Shown here piece after piece: positions 32,132 to 43,030 of a stretch of 64,000 nt of DNA. The position numbers and the translations under genes are program-made. Position 1 is the first letter of the stretch; every line of letters begins with the position of its first letter. Origin of the DNA: Hyposmocoma kahamanoa (Eukaryota > Arthropoda > Insecta > Lepidoptera > Cosmopterigidae); the NCBI RefSeq assembly GCF_003589595.1, contig NW_020654422.1, positions 11,638,197 through 11,702,196 of the forward strand, written 5' to 3'. The notes below the pieces were generated by a model that did no database searches, was not told the DNA's origin, and saw only the letters and a program-made list of their open reading frames with translations.

Positions 32132-32359
32132 CATTGACTTACAAATAAATGGACGACGGGTCTAATACAAAAACCACGAAAAAAATGTCCCAAGTCAACC
32201 TATTCGAAATTTAAATTGTAATGTCATCGCAGTATCGCGCTGTCAGTAGAACAAATGAAGACTAAAGCGGAGTTTGGCGCTCTGTATACGATTTTAGCGC
32301 CTTACAAGTGCGGACACTTTTTAGCGCGGACCCGACGTCCATATAATTGTAAGTCAATG
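32132..32359. mobile_element. hAT-like MITE, 228 bp, with 8-bp target duplication
   Basis: Terminal inverted repeats of about 30 bp begin CATTGACTTACAA at both ends with few mismatches (left 32132-32162, right 32329-32359). They are flanked by an exact 8-bp direct repeat GCGCTTAT (32124-32131 and 32360-32367). An 8-bp duplication with CA-starting termini is the hAT superfamily signature. No ORF, so non-autonomous. Confidence 0.8.
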
Positions 32360-32383
32360 GCGCTTATTTATATAAATTTCTTC

Positions 32384-32428
32384 CCGCCAAAACCGCCAAA
32401 CATCATCGAGGAATAGCTGTTTTGGCGG
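32384..32428. repeat. Short inverted repeat CCGCCAAAAC
   Basis: Exact 10-bp arms 32384-32393 and 32419-32428 with 25 nt between. The arm word resembles GC-rich transcription-factor sites, but no function can be assigned. Confidence 0.5.
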
Positions 32429-32720
32429 TATTGGCTATGACCACAATAATACCAAAAGATGACAACAGATGGCAGATTACAAGCAGGCTTAGAATTACGA
32501 CAGGCTATAGCATTAAGAAATATGAATTAGGAACACCGATATAAAAGTAAAATGTCATCTGTAATTCAAATTTCTCGACAATAACAACTATAAGCATAAT
32601 ATTTGAATTTATTGTGAAAAGGTATGACAAGCTCTATGTAACAGTTTGCAAAAGTGGTACATTTCAATAATCATATTTATTTGAGTATGATACAATATAG
32701 TATACACTGCAGTATGCAAA

Positions 32721-33619
32721 ATACGACCTGGGGGCCTACCATAACCTTTCCAAAAACAATTTTATTTCAATGTAAGCTTAAAGTAAGCTTATTATAATAT
32801 TACTCATATTCGTACCATGACGAACCTGTCAACCAAGTAATGTATTATTGCAAAAGTGATTGAAAGAACGAATGATCCTTACTAAAATAGGAAAGAGATA
32901 ACGCTATGTGAACTGTATAATGCCATCTCTTTCTTTTTTGTTGTTCCCAATGGTCTTATCGTAGTATGTTTAAGTTCTTAACGTTATTTACATTCAGACA
33001 ATTTTGACTGTTAAGAAAAGAAAAGTACCTATGTAATAAAAAAATCTATTAAAATTACGTTGTTTTCAATAATTACTACGCTTTTTCATGAAGATAAATA
33101 AATAAAACAAGCTGAGTCTTGATAGTCACGTTGTGAATTCGGAACTGTAGTCTAGTGTCAACTGTTAGTTTCGCCAAGGAGCATATAGATGGCGTTGTTA
33201 AAATTTACCGAAATAAACATTGCGTATTTTTATTTAACGAAAAATTATTTCCTATGTGCTTTTAAATAAAAAATAAACAAAATATCTCTCCAGAGATATA
33301 TGTAAATAAATAGGTTCAACTTAACTTTTAATCATTACAAATCAATATTAAGACAATAAAACTGAAGATAATATTGTTTCCATTGCATCCGTGTATTTTA
33401 AGTTTGCTAAATTTCACAAAAGAGCAAGATAATATTACTTTAATGTTAAAGTCACGTCATAGTACGACTGAGTGAATGAATAGTCACAAAGCTGCCAATA
33501 AAACATCATAGTTTTGACATAACAATAAGCTTACTTTAAGCGCGTCATGGTACGAAAAGTCAATGTAACGTTAAAGTAATATTGTTTTAAGAGGTTGTGG
33601 TAGGCTCCCAGATCATGAT
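32721..33619. mobile_element. DNA-transposon-like element with inverted ends, 899 bp
   Basis: Ends match in inverted orientation: CTGGGGGCCTACCATAACC on the left, CTGGGAGCCTACCACAACC read inward from the right, followed by shared AAACAAT, GTACCATGACG and TTAAAGTAAGCTTATT blocks. TGCAAA flanks both sides (32715-32720 and 33620-33625). No transposase ORF. Class uncertain (a hAT-like duplication of 6-8 bp is possible). Confidence 0.65.
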
Positions 33620-33639
33620 TGCAAACTAACAATACTTAT

Positions 33640-33800
33640 TATGGACTATTTTATTTAAAGTCAAAAAACGCCAGCATAAGTCTCCATGCACGACGGGACG
33701 TACTATTCCTTTTCTGTACGTCTGGCGGACTCTGCGCAAATCCTTTCACCACGATGGGAAGCTATTTATTGTATGCCAGCGGTACTATAAGAAGAAGATT
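33640..33800 (+). repeat. Family K diverged repeat, copy 1
   Basis: TTTCTGTACGTCTGGCGGAC, AATCCTTTCACCACGATGGG and TTTATTGTATGCCAGCG parallel the 43670-43790 sequence in the same order and spacing. Confidence 0.5.
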
Positions 33801-34525
33801 AAATATCATATAAGGACATATTGTTTTTGTTGTCATATAAAATAAAATCTCTTCACTTGATTTGACTTTTTCTTTACAAATATTTTTAAGCAAATTCGGC
33901 GCGCTAAGCAAGTAAAACGATTTTAATTTTTTTGCGATAACGCTTCGCTATATCATAATTTGTGATCGCATACATCGCTCCGTTTCGCGGTTGTAATGCC
34001 CGGGGGTTGTTTGAAATGCCGTATCGATTCTGCGATATAAAAACCACATTAATCTGTACTTATCTCGACCGTATTATTTAATGACACGTCATTCGACGGT
34101 TATTTGTAACATTTATGGCAGAATAGACGACGCGTTTTTAGATAACGCGTTTTTTACGTTTATGTCGTTATTATGCGTGTAAGTGAATTTTTCTTCTTGT
34201 GAATAATACAATTTGTAACGAAAATATATTTCAGAAATAAATTAAATGTATTTTGTACAAAAAAGTAAAATAAACATTAATATTATTTATATTACATAAA
34301 ATGTAGGTTGTTCGGAACTAGACACCCACACGCTAAATAAATACGGGGAGGCGAAGTTTGTGGCAAATATTATGTGAAATTATAAGTTTTCCCTTTCATT
34401 CTAATGAGAATCGCGGAGTTGTTGAAACGAGACCTATGACGACTTGTTTATATCTCTTGTATCAATCAAGCTTACAATGTATAGTAATGTATCGTACCAA
34501 TAAGAACATAATAATTATAGTCTAT
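33801..34525. other. Non-coding DNA
   Basis: Nothing recognised; several CG-containing words near 33895-34170. Confidence 0.35.
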
Positions 34526-34795
34526 GTATACACCCACTGCTGGGCATAGGCCTCCTTTCACAATGAGAGGAATTGGACTATAGTTCCCACGCGCAGATCG
34601 GGAATTTGACACAAATCAAACTTCAAAATTTCAAATTGCTTTGAAGATGTTTGCAGGTTTCCACACGATATTTTACTTCACCGAAAAGCTCATAGTGAAT
34701 TTCAAATTTAATTTCGCCATTAAATTCCGAAACTCAGAGATGCAAGCCCGGATTCGAAACCACAATCAGAGTAAAAACATTAGTCTACCACGACA
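34526..34795 (-). repeat. Family D SINE (RTE-type tail)
   Basis: The complement carries the 3' end CCCAGCAGTGGGTG, the CATCTTCAAAGCAATTTGAA-like body and a tRNA-like head with GGTTTCGAATCCGGGC. Confidence 0.7.
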
Positions 34796-34813
34796 TTTTA
34801 TGCCTGTAAACCT

Positions 34814-34843
34814 TATCTTTATCTTATCTTATCTTTATCTCCA
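34814..34843. repeat. (TTATC)n microsatellite
   Basis: A run of TTATC/TTTATC units beside the head of the neighbouring SINE. Confidence 0.65.
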
Positions 34844-34952
34844 ATGTTTGAAATTTGATTTCGTCAGTTCCAATTAAAGCTCTACGTTATTATCGTTTCC
34901 TGTACACAAAATTATTTAATAAAATTTCCTAGAAAGTACATATATATACAGT

Positions 34953-35092
34953 ATACACGTTTTCCTTCACCGGAAAGAAAACCTCTGGGTAAATTTCAAA
35001 CAAAATTTCTTAAAAATACAAAAGTGCAAGTTTGGGTTCAAACCATCTGCTTGAGTAGCGGTAGGTTTTGACCTTGAGGCTACCACGACTGT
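34953..35092 (-). repeat. Family D SINE, 5' part
   Basis: The complement has the tRNA-like head with GGTTTGAACCCAAAC and the body up to GGTGAAGGAAAACGTG. The 3' end is missing. Confidence 0.6.
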
Positions 35093-35625
35093 CGTAACAA
35101 TAATATTATTAAATTATGTAGTCACATTATCTACTAAAGTAACCTTTTTACATACTTACAATGTAAGTTGGGATTTTGTCAGACTTAAAAGTCGTTTATA
35201 AGATGTCCAGCGAAGCCTAACGTCTAAGCAAACAATGGCCGTCCAAAGTCAGCTATAACCGTTTATCACGCAATACGATTATTCCGCAAACAGTTTACTT
35301 GCGATTTGCATGAAATATAAAGGTGGCCACATAGTTGTCGTTGTTTATAGCGGTCAGCGGTTGTTTTGTTCTCCCCTTTCGCATTCCTGTCTTCGTTCCT
35401 TTATTGTCTTACTTCTCGCTTATGACACAACAGATTTATGCTTTTGTTAAATTGTTTTACAAAACACGCTTTTGTGTTTAAATAGTTCGGTGTTTACATT
35501 GTTTTTGGTTATTTATTTGTCTGTTCAGTTTTGATTGGAATTGCTTTTATTTAATTTATTTTTATTAAATTAAATTCAGATTTGTAATATTGATTTTAAC
35601 GAATAAAATGTTGTTTTACTAACTC
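35093..35625. other. Non-coding DNA
   Basis: Nothing recognised. ~35190-35400 is of higher complexity and lacks known repeats. Confidence 0.35.
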
Positions 35626-35720
35626 TAAAATTACTCCACTAGTTTGTTATATAATTAATACAAAGATCTAACTGATACCTGAATCTGTTTTGCCAATCTA
35701 GGGCAACCTATCCTCCTATC
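35626..35720 (-). repeat. Family C left arm with degenerate core
   Basis: Starts with the terminal motif TTACTCCACTAGTTTGTTAT, then AATACAAAGATCT and traces of the tRNA-like core (CCAATCTAGGGCAACC). Confidence 0.55.
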
Positions 35721-36277
35721 CTATAATCTAATCTATCATCCTAACATATCGAAGAAATTTTTCATTGTATTCAATCAATGAATTAATAATTAAATTCAGA
35801 TCTGTAAACCTTTACACACAGTTATTTTTTATTTCGTTTATTGAATAAAAAGGATAGAATACTTATACTGTAGTACTTATTTTTTTAATTTTAATTGAAT
35901 TTAGTATTATTATGTTTTTGTTGTTTTGTTTGAAATTTATGCATGTCAAAGAAAGCCTAATTTTTTGATCTTTTAACATGTAATAAAAATTATTTCTCTT
36001 TCCCATTTTATCATCAATTCACATCTGAAATGACATTTTTCCACTCAACTGCGTCGTCTGGGCTTCATTCGATTATTCAATTATCTAGACCGAGAACTGC
36101 CAATTGTCTGTCAAAATCGGAACAATCGGCTCTCGATCATTTTTTCTAATAATGGTACTTTTCGTCCTTTTTCATATTGTTTATTAAGTATATAATAGTA
36201 TTTACTTTATTAGGTGAATTTTTGATGAATATATTAATTCCAAAGATTTGAAGCTCTCTCTATATATATATACATAT
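35721..36277. other. Non-coding DNA between family C arms
   Basis: AT-rich; nothing recognised. Confidence 0.35.
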
Positions 36278-36475
36278 ATGAAGTCGTTGGTTCGACTCCA
36301 GTCGGATCAAAGGAATTTTTCTTTGTGTTTGTTCTATATTTGTATCTATGATAATAACTATATAAAATAACCTCATAAATATGAAATACAAACTAGTGGA
36401 GTATTTTCACAAAAAATAGATGAATATCACGGTAATAAAAACATTATGATATCCAACAATTAATAAATATAGATC
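36278..36475 (+). repeat. Family C right half: core box B and right arm
   Basis: GTTGGTTCGACTCCAGTCGG, then AATTTTTCTTTGTGTTTGTT and the terminal motif ACAAACTAGTGGAGTATTTT (36390-36409). The arm continues into TGAATATCACGG...CATTATGATATCC, which other copies show in inverted order at their left ends. Confidence 0.65.
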
Positions 36476-37518
36476 GATAGATGTTTAAATAAATAGTACG
36501 CGAACTCTATTAGTATTTTGTATAAAAAAATCTTGCACTACTAATTTGCATAGTTACACGAAAATATCAGAATGTTTAATGAAATGTGAATTGCTATTAC
36601 CGTCCGCAATACCCACACAGTCCTACAAAGTCCGAATTATTAAAAAACCATTAGATGTGGCGCAAAGAGCGTGATGGATGGACTCTCGAATCCGATCCAT
36701 TTCAATTTAGCGACCGATGCCTCTTTATAAAAGGGTGAGTGGCATCCCAAGGGTATGGTAATTGTGTTTTAAGTCAACCGCGGTTATTGTTTGGAGGAAA
36801 TGTGTTGGAAAATATGTAAAACACACACACACGTAAGAATATTTATTTTTCGCTATTTTGTTTCTCAATATTATGTTAATGTAATTTGTATTTTTTTGTT
36901 CAGTCTTCTCATCACTTTCTATCATTTTTTTACATTTTTTTCACACTTGGTGTGGTCACAAAAGCTGCATTCAAATTGCCATTGCAAAACAGAAATTGAA
37001 ATGCAGTCGTAAACTGGCTCAACGCAGTCGGCGCACTTGCATCGCGATGACAACTGTACTAGTAACCGACAATTGTGAATCAGTCTCGTCATCTCGATGC
37101 AATTATAGTGTAGTCATATCGACTGTATCCAAACAAATTTTTAACTACATGTTAATTACTATGATACAATCTGTTGCACGGCGACTCCTTGGTTATTGGT
37201 CTTGATACTGTACTCATACACAGCAGTGAGGTAGTTAAGGTACATAGGTTCATATAGCGCAGTATGTCTTCTTTTCGAAACAAAGTAATTACATAATAAA
37301 AATCTTGTATAAAGCACTGTTCTTAAACAGTTATAGAATTTAGCGAGAGCAGTTGCTAATTAATATAGGACTGTCACAAATGTACTGACAAATACACTTT
37401 TCTGATAGGCAATGTATTAAATTTGACATTTACTGTGTTATGACTGGTCACATATACAAGAACGTATAATCGAAATCAAAAGACGATTGAAGTAATTCTG
37501 TTTTCAAATTAATAATAT
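36476..37518. other. Non-coding DNA
   Basis: Nothing recognised. ~36940-37130 is denser in GC and has short direct words (GCAGTCG) but no clear element. Confidence 0.35.
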
Positions 37519-37700
37519 TAATAATAATAATGCACACACTCATAGCCCCGCACTAGGAAACCCTGTAGCACGGGTGCCATGGACACACACATAGGCAACC
37601 ACAAATTACAGCCAAACTCACGAGAGAAATAAATGTGGGCCATACCCGGGACTTCTGCGTGGCAGTCCAGCATGGTAACCGTTCGGCCACGGAGGCAGTT
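37519..37700 (-). repeat. Family B tRNA-derived SINE
   Basis: On the minus strand AACTGCCTCCGTGGCCGAAC starts the head. Box B and about 30 bp around it are deleted. The 3' end TGTGTGCATTATTATTATTA is intact. Confidence 0.8.
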
Positions 37701-38220
37701 ATGTTTCCAATTAAATGAGTATTTCATATGAACATTGTTATCGTAATCCAATTTTTTAGCTTTGCTCTAAATCAGTTCAAGAATGTATTACACATAAGTA
37801 TATTTAAAAAAAAACACCATAATACCAAGTTTATAACACAGTAATAACAGTGCGAACATTGCTCAAAGTTAACCACGAGTGATGATCTGATAAATCACAG
37901 GTACCGATTTACGGAGCAATAAAGATGCTCGTAAATAAACAGTGTTATCAACTCTTTATCATGGTTTATACCTTGCGAATGTTATCGTTGCAAGGAATGG
38001 CTAAAGTTTCCCTTAATATAAAAAGAATGAATGTGGAATTGATGATGTATGAATGTTGAGATGAACGCTGTGGCTTGTGAATACATCTGAAATATAGCGA
38101 AAGGAAAAAGTGCGTCGTTCTTTACGACATTAATGGATATAATTTTGACGAGGACAAATTATTACGTCACTTTAATCACTAAGAACGCTATATATGAAAA
38201 GATAAAATTACTTCTAAGTA
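37701..38220. other. Non-coding DNA
   Basis: Nothing recognised. Confidence 0.35.
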
Positions 38221-38610
38221 ATGTTATTCATACAAAGATCGAACAACACTAAACAAATTCCTACGAGCTGACTGGACTTGAAACAAGAGTACGAGTATGT
38301 AGCTCAGTTGGTTAAGAAAGGTACTCCCATCATGGCAATACTAGTTGGAGTCCAGAACAAACTTTTCTATGTGTTGTTGTTTTTATGTTATCAAGTGACG
38401 GGACTAACAAGTCGTGGGCCAGGTAGTAAGCGGCACGCCTGTCCATAACTGTTGCGGTGCCACTCAGAACTTTAAAACGCAAACATCGGACTGCCACTGC
38501 GCTTGTCACCATGACACATAAGCTGACAAGTTCCAGGTACCTGTAATTTCACCATCGTGTTTGTATCCATAATAATAAACTAGAGGAGTATTTTTAAACA
38601 TCGTGATTTT
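38221..38610 (+). repeat. Family C element carrying a nested family A insertion
   Basis: Left arm CATACAAAGATCGAACAACA, a core with TAGCTCAGTTGGTTAAG (box-A-like, ~38302), arm TTTTCTATGTGTTGTTG up to ~38382, then the family A insert, then TGTTTGTATCCATAATAATA and the terminal AAACTAGAGGAGTATTTTT. Confidence 0.65.
38386..38555 (-). repeat. Family A repeat nested in family C
   Basis: The complement runs from the 3' end (ATCAAGTGACGGGACTAACA) to GGTGAAATTACAGG-like at the high end. It is 5'-truncated at the same internal point as the 7385 and 42600 copies. Confidence 0.75.
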
Positions 38611-39904
38611 CAATAAATAAATATTACCTATGAAAGCTTTATGCTGATATATCTAATATTAATGAATAGCATTTCACTTGGTTTTAGGACATGTTTACAA
38701 TACAATACAGGACAAAAAAATACAATGTTTTTGTCATAATAACCTTTTAATTATCTAACATTAAATAGGTAAGGTAAAGCGATGATTTGCAATACAACAT
38801 AGAAAATGAAATACTGAAAGGAATGTTAAAACTTTTTCGGTCAAAATTGCAAAATTGCGTCATTCATGATAAACTGACAATGATATTGACAAGCGAGGAC
38901 GAGATTGGAACCGTCACTGCGACCGACGACATGGTATTGATTTTGAAAAGAATTTTTGTGGAAAACTATTTTCTAGGTTTTATTTCCAACATGAATATAT
39001 CAAAATAAAAAGAAATGAGGTGAAAATAAATGCAGCCAATTTAAACTTAATTTTAAGTTTTTTATTAACAATTCATACCTTCAATTCTATTTTATTGAAT
39101 ATTATGATGTTGTGACTTATACTGTGAAAATACTTTTTTTGTATTTGTAGTTTGTTCGATCTTCGTATCAATATTTCATACCTTCGTCATAATCGTCAAT
39201 CCATTATACACTGGTCTCTTCTAACTCCGTCACGCTGGCCCATTGCGAGTTTAGAACCTTCTTCGATATGCAGTTGGCGTCAACTATTGGTACTAAACAA
39301 AATCGTGCATACCGCACGGGTTCGACCCGTCTACCTCTCTTCAACCGTTCTTCATACATTATTGCTATCTTATTTAATTTGCATGATACCTAATTATAAT
39401 ACAAAACTGTTATTTATGTTATGTGAACAAAATTTGTTCCTTATACATTTAGAAGACTAAATGTTTACCTTTAGGCCTTTGAACCGTAAATAGCATAGAA
39501 TTTAATTTAAGTTTCAAGTTTAAGTGCGGTTGTCCGTAAAACTAAGAGAAAAAATATAATCATTCGATTTTGTATTGTTTATACCATCTTTTGTTCTGAA
39601 TGCCTTTTAAACAAGGTCAGTGTGGTGTAGCTTCACAGCTCTCGCCAATTGTTCATGCGAAGCAGTACATTGTTTTTTGGGTGAGCGGTACAGGCTCAAG
39701 CCATAACATTAATCCGCAATGTACGTTTAAGTTTAGATCGTAATATATCACAGCAATATAATATTGCCTACATTCTGATGGTGTTCAAATGACGATTGCA
39801 CAATATGCAAAAAATCTATAAAAGTTGACGGACATTATTTTATATCAAATTATTGTAAATTTCAAAGTAAAATAAATTAATTCGAAATTTTTACATTTAA
39901 TGAA
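38611..39904. other. Non-coding DNA
   Basis: Contains a partial family C arm near 39118-39172 (CTGTGAAAATACTT; TTTGTTCGATCTTCGTAT). Frames at 38787-39008 and 39152-39460 resemble no protein family. Confidence 0.35.
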
Positions 39905-39995
39905 GTGATCTCTGTTTTCTATTCTAGTATAATGACATAACGTTATCCACCGTCATTATCTTGGACGAATACACACAGAATTGTGAAAAACATCA
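39905..39995 (+). repeat. Family J repeat, copy 1
   Basis: CTGTTTTCTATTCTAG and TTATCCACCGTCATTATCTT recur at 43345-43415 with the same order and spacing. Confidence 0.45.
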
Positions 39996-40690
39996 TTCCA
40001 GCACTGAATACCAAACAAGTCGTAGCGATAACTGCTACGTTCCGTAGACGTTTTACGAACGTAGCTCTACGTAGCTAAGCCCCCGTTACCTCGGCTCGCT
40101 GTATAAAATATCCATCTGCCGAAACCACCGCTTATCCCTTAAAAACTCTCTTTGTGAGTATAACTCGACATCCCTTATGATATGTTTATGTACTTAGTTC
40201 TTTTATGTGGACGTTCCAACGCGGAGCACGAATTTTATTGGCTTTATAGAATTTTATGACGCCATATTGTATGAAGTGGCCGCTGTTTTTCATTGTCTAT
40301 TGAATCTGATGTTTGGTTTAAGTGTCGATGAGGATTATGTATGTGACGGCGATTCTTTGTGAACAATTTTCTTGACCAGATCACGAAATGTAACGACCTT
40401 TCATAAAATTATCCATCCGCTTTATTAATTGCTGAAAATTAGTTTTTATTGTAAAGCTTCACGATATAGTCAAATAATTAACACCGTTTTATTCAAGCTG
40501 CTGGTTAATTAATTATTTACAAATTTTCAACCGCCAACGACGTGACGTTGGCAAAAGCAAAATATCAAAGCGGGAAATCTCCGCAGACCTGTTTGTTTGG
40601 AGCGGGCTTTAACAGTTTGACGGCGCACTTAATGTATTTATACCGGGTACCAGGCAACGGCATCTGTGGCTAATGATATCGCTGGACCTG

Positions 40691-40715
40691 CCCACCCATC
40701 CCGCCTCCCCCACCC
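40691..40715 (-). other. G-quadruplex-type motif on the minus strand
   Basis: The plus strand has CCCACCCATCCCGCC followed by CCCCCACCC. The minus strand therefore holds five runs of at least three G separated by loops of 1-4 nt, a canonical G4 pattern, in an otherwise AT-rich window. Confidence 0.65.
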
Positions 40716-41465
40716 ACTTTCCTCCCCAATAGCCCCCATACTCGGTCATTAGCTAAACACGCACAACCGCCCGCATGTCGCAAGTTTATCTTTAGCTAAA
40801 TTGTAGGTATGTGGACTCGATTAGCCCTTTGATCAAATAATCCAGCGATAAAATAGGGTTTGAGGAAATTAAATTACGTTAAATGTCATTGTTGGTGTGG
40901 TGGAATGGGACAAGATGAGAGAGTAAGATTACTTGGGGCAGCTATACAAACAGAGTGTTAAGTTGTGATGGCGCAATTACATGTTAGAGTTATCTCGAGA
41001 GTTTATGGTACTGCATCACAAAGCTTTATTATATGTAGGAGACACAAATACTTTGTTAAAATGGCATGTATATACGAATTTTGTTAATACTCAAAATTAC
41101 AGTCACAGTTAATTCGTTGCTTATTCAACACTTTTTAAAATCGCAACTACGCCAATTCATATTCATAAGATACTTCACTATACTATGTAAGAAGGTAGTA
41201 CTGGAAATGAGCGTTGTTTTAAAATAACGATGAAACGTGTACCTCGTGGAGAGGGAAATGGCCACAGCGAGCATCAGTGACCGCTGTAAGACGAGCTCGT
41301 TACTTGCAGGTGGCAGCGGTATTGCCTCGCCACCGGTTAGTTTAATTGGCGGTCACCTACGCGGCTCATTCTTTACTCTTCATTAAATAAATATAAACGT
41401 AAGCAACAGCGATAATAGTTTAAAGCTACATGTGGTTATATGTCAAAAGTACTTAATAATGAAAC

Positions 41466-41560
41466 TTAGAAAAATGATAGGAACTACTTGAAACAAATTT
41501 TATAACTCTCCTATATAAGCAAAAAAAGTTATCGACCATTTTTTTTCGAAAAATCATAAT
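41466..41560 (-). repeat. Family H repeat fragment
   Basis: The complement contains GTCGATAACTTTTTTTGCTT, TATAGGAGAGTTATAAAATT and TTTCAAGTAGTTCCTAT, matching 63540-63640 (+). Confidence 0.55.
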
Positions 41561-41609
41561 ACCAGAACCAATATAGAAAGATTTAGTTCCCAACTTGTCC
41601 CCAAGTGTT

Positions 41610-41690
41610 GTTCCCAAGTTGGCCCTAACGGGAATTGAATCCCGGGCCTTCAAGCCCACAGTGCAAGCCGTTGGACTAAAGAGATCGTAG
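41610..41690 (-). repeat. tRNA-like SINE head
   Basis: On the minus strand: TTTAGTCCAACGGCTTGCAC (box-A region) and CCCGGGATTCAATTCCCG (box-B region), giving a tRNA-like segment beside the family H fragment. Confidence 0.5.
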
Positions 41691-41737
41691 AAATATAGAT
41701 TGGTTTTTCAAGTTTATTGAATGTCACGATGTTTTAC

Positions 41738-42175
41738 AGCCATATTAATTTTTTGTGATAATACTCCACTAGTTTGTAATAGGTTAATTAATAGCAGCAG
41801 AGCTCCTTGTGAAAGACTTCGTCCAGGAAAGTACTGCCATCTTACCTATTTCTGCCGCCAAGCAGTAATGTCAGCATTAATGTGTGCCGATTTTGAAGGG
41901 TAAGGGTGCTGGTGAAATTACAAGCACATGGTACTTGTTAACTTATGTCTCAAGGTGACGGGCGCAATGGCAGTGCCAAAGTGCAAAATTCGTTCGATCC
42001 GGTTGGATTCGAACCAGCACCCTCACCCTCTACCAATCAAACCATGGAACGAACCAGACCTTACGAATTTTCTGTGTTTCTTGCAAATCTTTATTTTTGA
42101 TTTTTAAAGACTTTTTACCGGTTCGAATCCTGCCGGATCGAATGAATTTTTCTAAATGTGTTTCCAAGGCATAGG
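41738..42175. repeat. Family C element(s) interrupted by a family A copy
   Basis: The terminal motif TACTCCACTAGTTTGTAATA (41762-41781) is followed by a family A insert to 41977. Family C then continues with AATTCGTTCGATCCGG, a minus-strand core with GGTTCGAATCC, the right-arm word ACGAATTTTCTGTGTTTCTT, and a further CCGGTTCGAATCCTGCCGGA...GAATTTTTC segment at 42118-42155. Confidence 0.55.
41792..41977 (+). repeat. Family A repeat, 5' two-thirds
   Basis: Starts AGCAGAGCTCCTTGTGAAAG and breaks off at CAATGGCAGTGCC. The 3' end is missing, so it was probably lost by deletion after insertion. Confidence 0.75.
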
Positions 42176-42599
42176 AATTCTTTTTGCTTGATCAGAAGTA
42201 TTAATAACTTCATTTAACATTTGACCCGATTTGAGGTCAGAAACAAAAATTGAAAAAACCAAAAGGAAAATGGGCATACACCAAACGCAAGCTCTGCAGC
42301 GGTCACTCGATTAATACCAACATTAATCTCGGACCCCTGGGCCGACTCTAATTTATGCTATCGTTTTGACAATTGATGACCAAGAATTGTAAAATCACAC
42401 TTTGTTTACATTTTGTAAATTAACAAGTATAGCCCAGCTTATAAGCAGCTTAAAACTTATAGGTAACATAAAGGGATTAAAAAAAACAACAACAATACTG
42501 ATGAAACTATTTTTCTTTTCATAAACAAAACTTTAAGTTGGGAAAAGTCAGTCAAATCATATTCTTAAAGATTTTTGAATTTGCCTGGCATAGATCATG
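42176..42599. other. Non-coding DNA
   Basis: Nothing recognised. Confidence 0.35.
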
Positions 42600-42780
42600 G
42601 TGAAATTACAGGCACATGGGACTTGTCAACTTTTGTTTTAGGGTGTCGGGCGCAGTGGCAGTGCCCCTCAGATCTTTGTGATTTCAAGCTCGGAGTGGCG
42701 CTGCAACTTTTATAGACAGGCCTGTCGCTTACCACCAGACACACGACTAATTCGTCCCGTCACTTAGTATTATAAAAAAC
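42600..42780 (+). repeat. Family A repeat, 3' half
   Basis: Begins GGTGAAATTACAGGCACATG and ends TAGTATTATAAAAAACATAAAA. Confidence 0.8.
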
Positions 42781-42956
42781 ATAAAAACACGTATATGAGT
42801 ACATATACTTAATTAGATAACACATCGTCACTGGTGAGGTGAAAGTTACTAAAGCGCCAGTTTTACCTTTTGGAGGTTAGTAATTTCGCCTTTCCAATGA
42901 CAATATGTACAGGAATTCACACTGGATTCCAACCTTAAAATAGTGGATTTACTGTA

Positions 42957-43030
42957 ATTGTTATGGACAGGCGTGTCGCTTACCACCAGACACACGACTT
43001 GTTCATCCAGTCACTTAGTATTATAAAAAA
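42957..43030 (+). repeat. Family A repeat, 3' end
   Basis: TGTTATGGACAGGCGTGTCG to an ATTATAAAAAAAA tail. Same orientation as the copy ~180 bp upstream. Confidence 0.75.

Larger units (their letters stand above)
39996..41599. other. Non-coding DNA, some GC-rich patches
   Basis: No gene. 40020-40085 is rich in TACG/CGTA words with partial inverted symmetry (CTACGTT...AACGTAG). 40560-40800 contains a C-run tract and repeated TTAGCTAAA words. 41240-41370 is GC-richer. These could be regulatory, but nothing specific was recognised. Confidence 0.35.

Noticed and set aside
36940..37130. Possible MITE sharing GACAACTG and GCAGTCG words with 46300-46400
   Set aside because: The shared words are short and not collinear; no inverted ends were found.
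39152..39460. 102-codon plus-strand ORF
   Set aside because: It starts inside a family C arm, shows no domain and no homology I can recognise. A weak similarity near 39228-39260 to the complement of family D (ACGCTGGCCCA) was too short to annotate.
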